64,000 nt of DNA from Hexactinellida sp. DTS-2022. Its lineage: Eukaryota; Porifera; Hexactinellida. The position numbers were made by a program, and so were the translations under genes. Numbering within the stretch: position 1 is the stretch's first letter; each line of letters starts with the position of its first letter. Below are positions 56,734-64,000 of this stretch, one piece after another. The DNA is taken from contig JAPNXP010000014.1 in the NCBI GenBank assembly GCA_028753945.1, positions 4,278,001-4,342,000 of the forward strand, in the 5' to 3' direction. The notes under the pieces are model-generated. The model saw nothing but the letters and a program-made list of their open reading frames with translations, had not been told where the DNA came from and made no database searches.

Positions 56734-57536
56734 TATATCATATCATGACGTCACATTTTGACAATGAGTAAGCATGTATGTGATTTTCGGTGGGGATATA
56801 TTGGTACTATTTATGTATATATAGTATTTAATTTTCACGTTTTACTCTCATAGTGTGAGTTAAAAGCATTTAGGTGAATTTTAACACTTTGAAAATGTGA
56901 CAATGACGTCATAATTCATGGTAAGTGTGAATTTTCGCTTAAGACTCGAACTTGTCCGAGCCAGACCCAAAATACCCCTGCATGCCAAAAATCAGCCCTG
57001 CATAAAAACGTATATATACACACAAATATTAATTGTGTTTTATTAATAGTATAGATTGTATTTGTTATAGCTAAATCTCATTTACTAATTGCTTATACAC
57101 TGTTACTAAGATTCCTTCTTATTAAATATTGTACTAGTTAAATTTGAAATAACGTTCCTGTCAATTTGACCCGAAGGTGGGACTCAGCCTCATACCAGAG
57201 ATGCCCCGTGTTCATCTACGTATATAAATTTCTTTTAGCCAATTCAAAGATTTTGCAAATCGGGTATAGACCTAATCTATTTATTAACTTGAATTGAGAA
57301 TTACATACCAGCGATTGACAATTTAGGATCCTAAAGCTAATTTGGTTCTTAATTCCGTTAACATGACCCAAAAGAGTTTAAAATAAAGAATATCTACCCC
57401 TGGATATTGCACAATGTGTTCGAATAATGGGTCCGGAGTCCAGACAGTATAATGTATCTAGAGTAAAAACAAAACATCAACAAGGTAACTCTCAATACGG
57501 GCAGATAATATACCAATTGGATAAAAAATAAAAAAT
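56734..57536. other. Intergenic stretch
   Basis: No gene, repeat or RNA feature that I can support. Confidence 0.4.
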
Positions 57537-57668
57537 TCAAAGCTTCGACACTTGAGATACATATGGTGCTTGGGCTATCATTAAGCTCTTTAATATTAGT
57601 AAACTCGTCACAATTTCCCCACACAGTTGATTTGATGTTATTGAGGTACGTGATGGTATTGATGTAAC

Positions 57669-57916
57669 CATAGGCGCCGAAAGGGGGGGGGTCAGGGAGG
57701 GTGTCACCCCCCCTGGCCGAGGAGAATTCAGGGGAAAAAAATGGAAAATTCTTGATTCCATAACGAGTTTGTATAAATATCAGTGGATGATGTATATATC
57801 TTTACAATTATGCCCATCAAACATTGATTTTATCCCCATAAGCATTGTTTTTTGAACTTTCACATTTGAATATTACGTCACACCCCCCCTAGCGTTTGAG
57901 AGTTTCGGCGCCCATG
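57669..57916. mobile_element. hAT-type MITE, 248 bp, ending the acyltransferase frame
   Basis: Inverted termini CATAGGCGCCGAAA and CATGGGCGCCGAAA; exact 8 bp duplication GATGTAAC at 57661-57668 and 57917-57924. G-run at one end, C-run near the other. The present stop codon of the acyltransferase frame lies inside it. Confidence 0.92.
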
Positions 57917-58368
57917 GATGTAACGCCCAAGTAAAGAGAACTATCCATTACATGGTAAGCCACGAAATGGCCATTTAGTAGAGGAAATGTCCCGATGAAT
58001 GGTTGCGGTAAGAAAATTGAACTAATTGCCAATTTGGGTTCTATGAATTGTTGAAAGGAAGAGTTCTGAAACAGTTCGACTAGCATACACTCTCTCTCAG
58101 CTAAGACTCTTAAAGCTTGCATGTGTTTAACGAATACATGACCATATTTAGTCTCGGACAATATTAGCCTGTATGTTTTAATAGCTCTTAACTTTAGTTT
58201 CCATCTCTCTCTATCAGTATGTTTATTTCCTGTCATTGATTCTACAAACGTTTTGATTTCCTGGCACGTAGTGATTGGATGCTCTAGGCGCCCTTCTCTG
58301 TAGCTCCTCATAGATACGGTCTGATAACTCGCTGTTAACTCGTTGGAGAGCTTATAATAGGCAAGGTG

Positions 58369-58516
58369 CAGGGGCGTAGGCAGGGGGGGTTTCCCGTTGC
58401 CCGGAAACCCCCCTAAACCTCTTAGATATACGTAACAGTAGTCTAAGTGTACAGAGTCGACTGTACTAGTAAGCTGTTTGGAAACCCCCCTAGTGACCAC
58501 CCTGGCTACGCCCCTG
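58369..58516. mobile_element. 148 bp MITE inserted in frame in the acyltransferase
   Basis: Inverted termini CAGGGGCGTAGGCAGG and CAGGGGCGTAGCCAGG; AGGTG at 58364-58368 and 58517-58521. Element plus duplication add 153 bases, exactly 51 codons, with no stop in the gene's frame. The termini match one end of the 14698-14841 element; the 5 bp duplication is shorter than the usual 8 bp of hAT. Confidence 0.92.
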
Positions 58517-60377
58517 AGGTGGATAGCTAATTGGATGAACCCTTGGTAATATACGCCATATTTCTTAATCAGATAGATACCAAAATAGTTGAAATCAACA
58601 CTAAACGCATCATAATCTGAAATCCACATATTTAGCTTGTATCTTGCATCTTCCAAATATAGCAAACTTTTTGGAGAAATTTCCCAGTCTAATAATTCTA
58701 CTTTTAAAGATGAATGTAAATTGATTGCTGGGTTCAATTGTGGTTTTGTATTGGGCACTATATCCAAAAAATACATTACAGTTCCATCAACCATTGCGTG
58801 ATCAGTCATCCAAGTTATGTAACCGTCTTTAGTGAATATAATCTGAAGTCCGAGGCCATTCCATCGATTGAAACATCTACATTCGTCACGGATATCGCCA
58901 AACCTTATCCTCTTGGAAATCTCAATCTCATCTCCAGCCTTAGACTCATCAATACACAACCCGAAAAGACTGCCTTCAATTTCGCTAAGTGCTCTAGCAT
59001 TGACCGCAGACCCGCGTACCAGCTCTTGCCTCGCTGAGCACCATATATCTCTTTCCAAACTAGTCAACAATCCGATAGGAGCATGGCCCTGTTCCTGTGC
59101 ATTTTCAGAGCTCACAACTCGATACAATAGTTCATACACTTCTTCCAGACCCAGAGGTATTGCTCCCTCGCCAGTGTGGTAAACTGGCATTTTGTATATC
59201 CTCCCGGCATACAATACCACGATGTGCTTGCTGTTGGGAGAGAATACGAATTCGTCAAGTCCCTCTCTCGGCAGTCTATACCCACCGACCAACCGTTTGT
59301 ATGGACTCATGCTTTGTAGAACATTGCCTAACATTTCCTGGGGCAATAATTCTTCATGGATATCTCTCAACACTCTCACTATTTGAACTAAATGCAGGGA
59401 AATAGCTAGTAACATTTCTCTTTCTGTAGACCAGTCAAGTTTAACTCTTAGAGTCGTTATGCCATTCATAAACAACAAGGAATTTTTGTTTGAGAGGAAT
59501 CGCCTCTCAACCCAAATTTGGGTCGCCCAATTGTCCGTCTCATCTGCGTATCTCAACAGAATATTCTGTAGATAAGGCCCTTCGCTTTCGGAAAAGTACT
59601 TTGTAGATAATAATAACTTGGAGAATTGTGCTTGTGTGGTAAGGGGCTTCATTGCATTTAGAAATCTATCAAGAGAGTCAGACAGGACAGGGACTGGTAG
59701 CTTCGGAAGAATAGTGTAATTAGACATTCTAACAGCTCCTTTAATGAAATAGGATCTTAATAATTGATAAATAAAGTTTAATAATTAGCATAACGAGAGG
59801 AATGAGTAAAGTATATAATCACTGAGAAACAGTTATGTGAAGGGGTATTAATGTAAGAACTGACTGTATCTGTTCCAAGCTAACAAAATACATTCAACTC
59901 TGCTCAACTACATTTGCCTCTTGTAATGACTACTCTCTGCAAATGGCTCAAAAGTTTTATAAAACACGGGTGGGGACGTATTACCCCGGACTTAAAGGCA
60001 TTATGCCACCCTTCAACAGCGTTGTTGATCTGTGCGGTCCTAGATATTACACGAACGAACATGTTCCACATTCTTATTGGGTACTGTGGAGGCATTCTAC
60101 TTTGATACGGGAGTCTTCTACCTATGCAATTTATTTCAAATTATTCCGCTATTTCTACTGCAATAGGATTAAACTAAACCATTAGTGTGACGAAGTGCTG
60201 TCAGTTTCATCACATTCTGGAACGACGCTCGAGTTTCTAACATGCTCATTTGGACAGCGAACTCTTCGTCATCCATATATTGAGTTATAAGCCCTTTTGA
60301 CTGAATTTTCCTGTAGAGTTTTTGTGACAAATGAAAAAAGCATCCGGAAATAACGGAAATAAATTGATCTTCTAAAG

Positions 60378-60522
60378 TAGGGGTCCAAAACCTGTGGTCC
60401 GCGGACCCCTTAGGGGTCCGAAAAATCTCGAGATTTGTATTACGCGTAATGGGAGGGGGTCCGCATCGTGTTTAATATTTGTTATAGGGGGTCCGCGGTT
60501 GAAAAAAGGTCGGGAAACGCTG
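60378..60522. mobile_element. hAT-type MITE, 145 bp
   Basis: Exact 8 bp duplication TTCTAAAG at 60370-60377 and 60523-60530; ends TAGGGGTCCAAAACC and, inverted, CAGCGTTTCCCGACC, with GGTCCGCGGACC inside. Confidence 0.88.
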
Positions 60523-60623
60523 TTCTAAAGCATTAATAGCTGCCTTTTCGAAGTCTACCATGATTGTTGGATTTAAATCTGGTTCGAGTTCAACCAATTT
60601 GCTAGAATTTTCTGTATGCAATT

Positions 60624-60837
60624 CAGGCTTTCATCCAGACAAAAATTTCTGCGCGCCTAGATTTAGTTTGAGCTCGTTCATTTTTCATTTTGTACTCCTA
60701 GTTTGCACATTTTGTATTAAGTATATGGGAGTATCTCTCGATATTCTACGCCTAGACACCATTTTTGTACGCCTAGATTAAAATCCATCCAAATTACGCT
60801 CCTTTAGGAGCGCTCAATACGCCTGGATAACACCCTG
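60624..60837. mobile_element. hAT-type MITE, 214 bp
   Basis: Exact 8 bp duplication ATGCAATT at 60616-60623 and 60838-60845; ends CAGGCTTTCATCCAGAC and, inverted, CAGGGTGTTATCCAGGC. Confidence 0.88.
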
Positions 60838-60872
60838 ATGCAATTTCACTCTTACTTGTCATTAGTGCATAC

Positions 60873-60960
60873 ATGGGCGCCGAAACTCTCCAACGCTAGG
60901 CATAGGCGTAGAATTTCTGCAAAAATTGTAAAATTCTGAGGGGGCGAAAATTCGTTAATA
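60873..60960. mobile_element. Partial copy of the CATGGGCGCCGAAA MITE family
   Basis: ATGGGCGCCGAAACTCTC matches one end of the 57669-57916 element and abuts the MULE remnant; I cannot find its other end. Confidence 0.5.
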
Positions 60961-61658
60961 TACATACAACATACAAATGTTGAGTTAAATCATCATTTTC
61001 TTACTTTGAGACTTTTGAAATTTTGATCTGTGATTTACTAAGAACTCTACTTTAAATTCAATATTAAATTTTCATATTTATTGAAAAATCTCACTCAAGC
61101 ACTAAAACTTTCTCCTGTAGACTAACTGATGATACTTTTAATTATTAATTTATATTTAATTTGTAACTAACAAATGGCAAGAATACAAAATCAAGATTTC
61201 ACAAATCAGTGAAACCCTCAATTATACGAAGTTACGAACTCATTGGGACCAGACAATTAGGATAATCGAGGTCGTTTACATATAATGAACTGGGACTAAG
61301 GAGCATGTCAAGGTTGCACCGATCTAAAAACTCCAATTCGGGGGCTAGGTTACTTCGTAAGAGACAGCAACCTTCAATAACGGTAGAAATTTGCCGGCCG
61401 CATATAGTTTCACATACGTATTATATAAGTAAGATCAACTAACGGATGTTAGTCAAATTAAGAAAATAAAGAGTGTATTTCCTAACTGGTAGTATTAGAA
61501 ATGGTATGTACGGTTCGAAAAAATATAACATAATTATCTATTTAGTCTTTAATAACACCTAAACTAATAGAATACACTATTTGCCTATATTATTAAATTC
61601 TAACAAGCTCTCACAGATGTCAACTAATATCACAAAGATGAACCTCTCACGAGACAAT
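60961..61658. other. Intergenic stretch, 3' flank of eL39
   Basis: AT-rich, nothing recognised apart from diffuse pogo-like words (TCAATTATACGAAG) near 61215. Confidence 0.4.
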
Positions 61659-61814
61659 CTATAGTCCGAGTTTAGTTCTACGCCAATGTCTCCTCTTAGC
61701 ATTATAGCGTATCTTGTTGCCGGTCTTCATTCGAATCCAGTTCGGGATTGTACGATTCTGCTTGATCTTCTTAGCGAGCTTCTTCTTTATACGCAGCGAT
61801 TTATGTGAGGCCAT
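61659..61814 (-). CDS. RPL39: 60S ribosomal protein eL39
   Basis: A 51-codon ORF plus stop, ATG at 61814-61812 and TAG at 61661-61659. It encodes [19 protein letters not shown], then [19 protein letters not shown] and [13 protein letters not shown], which is eL39 end to end, including the nearly invariant [13 protein letters not shown] and [11 protein letters not shown]. eL39 is a very basic protein lining the ribosomal exit tunnel. Length equals the usual 51 residues. The gene is intact and intronless; eL39 also spawns processed pseudogenes, but there is no damage or adjacent poly(A) run here. Too short for most ORF cut-offs, so easily missed. Confidence 0.96.
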   Translation of the reverse strand: MASHKSLRIKKKLAKKIKQNRTIPNWIRMKTGNKIRYNAKRRHWRRTKLGL

Positions 61815-61989
61815 CCAATCAGTATATTTCACTATATGTGATATTCTCTATCAAGATTAATTTCACGAAAATAAGAAAGGAATAAAAGTTCTTACTATAG
61901 CTACTTTGATTATCCGAAATCGTTGGAACCAGTCAAACATGTTCGGATAATTTTATGGCCGAACTAATTAATAGAATAAACTTAGGAAC
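61815..61989. other. Upstream flank of eL39
   Basis: Short AT-rich flank that should hold the promoter; no motif I can assign. A pogo-like remnant (TTATCCGAAATCG ... TTCGGATAA) lies at about 61910-61955. Confidence 0.4.
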
Positions 61990-62518
61990 TGTTGCATGAC
62001 ACTTTAACTACCATGACAGTTTAACTACCTTGTATTATTGTAACCATGGATATTCTAGCCATGACAGTTTAATTAACTACCATGACAATTCTACAACTTC
62101 TTTTTATGACTTCCTCAACTTGTAGTTCCTATTGCATGATGACGCTCTCTCTCACATGGCGTATAAAGTTTGATAGGCTCTTATGATTGTGTTAGTTACA
62201 TCATCATTTGTTTCTCAGCGATTTATAGTATGTACAGGTAAACTTCCCAAAGCGGCACCCATCGGGAGAATGATTTTGTGCCGCTTCTCGGAGGTTGCCG
62301 CTACTCGGAGGTGCCGCTTTGGGAGGTTTACCTGTATTATGGTATAGCGTTGATTGAAATAATACTATTAGAAAGAATGCGTCATCATGCAATAGGAACT
62401 ACAAGTTGAGGAAGTCATACAAAGAAGTAGTAGAATTGTCATGATGGATGAAATATCCATGGTATACTAATACAAGGTAGTTAAACTGTCATATGGTAGT
62501 TGAACTGTCATACAACAG
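61990..62518. mobile_element. Palindromic MITE with ~130 bp arms, holding a nested MITE
   Basis: Left arm from TGTTGCATGACA (61990) and right arm to its near complement TGTCATACAACA (62518); both arms contain CAAGGTAGTTAAACTGTCAT-like words. The TA-flanked element 62235-62334 lies in the middle. Confidence 0.75.
62235..62334. mobile_element. TA-flanked MITE, 100 bp, third copy of the CAGGTAAAC family
   Basis: Termini CAGGTAAACTTCCCAAAGCG and, inverted, CAGGTAAACCTCCCAAAGCG; TA at 62233-62234 and 62335-62336. Shorter internal-deletion form of the 9438 and 14118 elements. Confidence 0.88.
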
Positions 62519-62543
62519 GACCACGCAGGTGTGTCCAGAATCT

Positions 62544-62702
62544 CATAGGCGCAAAGTGCTGGTGGTGCAAGTGCACCACCGGCACTGAGCGATAGAAGTC
62601 CTGGTGGAGCAATGTGGTGCTAGGTCCACGGGCCGTCCACCTGTACTTTGATTGAGGTGCACCACTGGCACTTTGGCTACAGGTCAAAAGTTTGCGCCTA
62701 TG
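62544..62702. mobile_element. GC-richer MITE-like element, 159 bp
   Basis: Inverted termini CATAGGCGCAAA; interior with GGTGGTGCAAGTGCACCACC palindromes. Flanking duplication not clear. Confidence 0.6.
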
Positions 62703-62785
62703 GTCCAGATAATCAAATTGTCGGTTAATTGAAGGTCGGAAATTGAGGTTTACTGTAATTTAATTAAATGATCTAGGCCGGTCTT

Positions 62786-62817
<32 letters not shown>

Positions 62818-62828
62818 TAATAATAATA
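62786..62828 (+). repeat. TAA microsatellite
   Basis: Simple (TAA)n run, interrupted once. Confidence 0.9.
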
Positions 62829-64000
62829 ACCGTCTCAGTAATTCAGAATTGTGGGACCCGCTGTACTAGTCAGGGCATGCAGCAAGGGCGGATCCACCCC
62901 AAGGATGGGATGCAAAATCTTTATACGTACTCTCATATTTTCTCGACCTAAATTGCATTTCAAGAGATTGCAACCACAATTAATCAGACTCGTTGGGACA
63001 AGTTCGGAACTGGGACAAATGGGAATATCCGATTAATTGAAGTTCGGGCAATCAAGATTTCTAGAGGGCTAGTCGTATGGTCAAGTGATTTAGATAAGAT
63101 AGCTAGTATACTTTTAAACAGTAATATCAATTACTATATTACAACCCCATCGATATCATTTGAATTTGTAAAGTGTTTCTCTTAGAATGTAATTCATGTC
63201 AAATCACCGAGCCCTAATATCACAATTACTGAATGATTATTTCCAATTAAATTTTAAAAGTACATCTGTAAAAACTTTTTACCTCTGATCTAGATACTCT
63301 CATACTAATTATGAAATGATATAAACAATCTTGCATAGACAGCAATCAGCATAGTACATTATTGTGGACAACAAACTTTGTCTATCATCCCCGCCCGCCC
63401 CAATTTTTACTATCCGTCCGGATCTATTTTATTATTATCTTAGGAACATAATCGTACAAAATACAAGCTATAAACTTGTGTAAAGTACCTACTATGCCTG
63501 AATTTTTAATAAGTCCTATATTTTAGAGCATTACTTTAATTTTTTGGGCATTGTCATATTATTTTCTGATTAAATTAAATATTTAAATTTTTTTTGGCAT
63601 AGGATGATGTTATTTGCATATTAATGAAAATAAAAAATAAAAATAAAATCCCGTCTGCCGTACCAATTTTCTCGAAAAATATGGATGATAAACAAGTAAT
63701 TTATTTTATGTGGCCTAAGTTTGGCATAATAGTCTAACAAATTTGTGGACAAATTTCGTCACAAAGAAACCCCCGGGTCTCTCTAAAGCGGGGAAAAGTA
63801 AGTATCATATTGCGTATAGCAGCAACCATTAAATTCAATTCCACATACCCACCATTTAGTGCAGTAAATCCAAACAAATACAGTAGTAGATAAACAACTG
63901 TTGAAGATACAGGAAAACGACATGAGTGATAACAAACGCTGAATTTAATGTTAAAAGCACCATATGTACATTTATTATTAATTTTGCCTAGTTTACTATT
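62829..64000. other. Right-end stretch without gene
   Basis: AT-rich; no ORF, repeat or RNA gene that I can support up to the window edge. Confidence 0.4.

Larger units (their letters stand above)
57537..59727 (-). pseudogene. Carnitine O-acyltransferase-like gene with two MITE insertions
   Basis: Coding from 59727. The first 612 codons are open to a stop at 57889; the original C-terminus continues after a MITE down to 57537 (TSIPSRTSITSNQL...QVSKL). The start LPKLPVPVLSDSLDRFL, the WATQIWVERRFL segment and the catalytic histidine H310 in MTDHAMVDG are hallmarks of the CRAT/CROT/CPT family, which moves acyl groups between CoA and carnitine. Residues 405-455 come from a 148 bp MITE in frame; the flanks join as QLAIHL/AYYKL, a conserved family stretch. 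A second MITE (57669-57916) replaces the C-terminus with MGAETLKR. The usual STS motif reads ISS. Activity is doubtful; splicing out of the insertions is untested. No introns. CRAT versus CROT is not resolved. Confidence 0.8.
59904..60872 (-). pseudogene. MULE transposase remnant carrying two hAT-type MITEs
   Basis: Reading the minus strand from 60872: YALMTSKSEIA, then a MITE (60837-60624), then PELHTENSSK...NPTIMVDFEKAAINALE with the second catalytic Asp, then another MITE (60522-60378), then SGCFFHLSQKLYRKIQ with the CxxH motif, and finally NNAVEGWHNAFKSGV with the catalytic Glu (near 60010). This is a different MULE lineage from the intact one at 19385. The part before 60872 and the first catalytic Asp are missing, and frame breaks separate the pieces (a TAA near 60178). 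Confidence 0.8.

Noticed and set aside
56479..56748. 89-codon ORF through the GC-rich core
   Set aside because: GC-rich sequence has few stop codons; composition is low-complexity Gly/Pro/Arg and it runs into a MITE end.

Overview
This 64 kb window is eukaryotic and AT-rich, most likely from an invertebrate animal. It carries full-length UBE2H and ribosomal protein eL39 genes, a B4GALNT3/4-type glycosyltransferase with a PA14 domain, and a carnitine acyltransferase, set among many cut-and-paste DNA transposons and a Helentron. All four host-type genes are uninterrupted by introns and lie on the minus strand, so the genome may be intron-poor here. I cannot name the species. I saw no rRNA, tRNA, CRISPR array or bacterial operon.

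Layout. 1-2916: a MULE-like transposase reading in one frame into an OTU cysteine-protease domain, broken by one TGA. 2917-3990: intergenic, with a candidate hammerhead ribozyme. 4.3-12.9 kb: plus-oriented head-to-tail array of 0.8-1.6 kb units (families A and B, plus A/B recombinants), each ending in a ~120 bp hairpin. 13.0-18.6 kb: a 5.6 kb inverted-repeat element with an intact Merlin (IS1016/ISXO2-like) transposase and many nested MITEs. 18.9-30.8 kb: a Helentron whose gene can be traced through four exons: hydrophobic leader plus 2A-like peptide, repeat region, zinc-finger region, HUH Rep, Pif1-like helicase, AP endonuclease, OTU. A complete PHD/FLYWCH MULE (19077-21567) has inserted exactly into the Asn-Pro-Gly codons of the 2A motif, and a 153 bp hAT-type MITE interrupts the Rep/helicase exon. 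31.1-50.1 kb: the same unit families again, nearly all in minus orientation, interrupted by a 1.6 kb fold-back element, pogo-like and hAT-like MITEs. Arrays of a ~35 bp palindrome sit at the unit junctions. 50.9-61.8 kb: the host-gene segment UBE2H, B4GALNT-like, carnitine acyltransferase-like, eL39. 61.8-64 kb: MITEs and unassigned sequence.

The window reads as layered transposon history. Target-site duplications and one paralogous empty site allow insertions to be ordered: Helentron, then MULE and hAT MITE into it; array unit, then fold-back, then a pogo element into the fold-back's duplicated target. Two hAT-type MITEs also sit in the carnitine acyltransferase gene, one in frame and one replacing its C-terminus. 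All family names rest on motifs read by eye; no database search was run.
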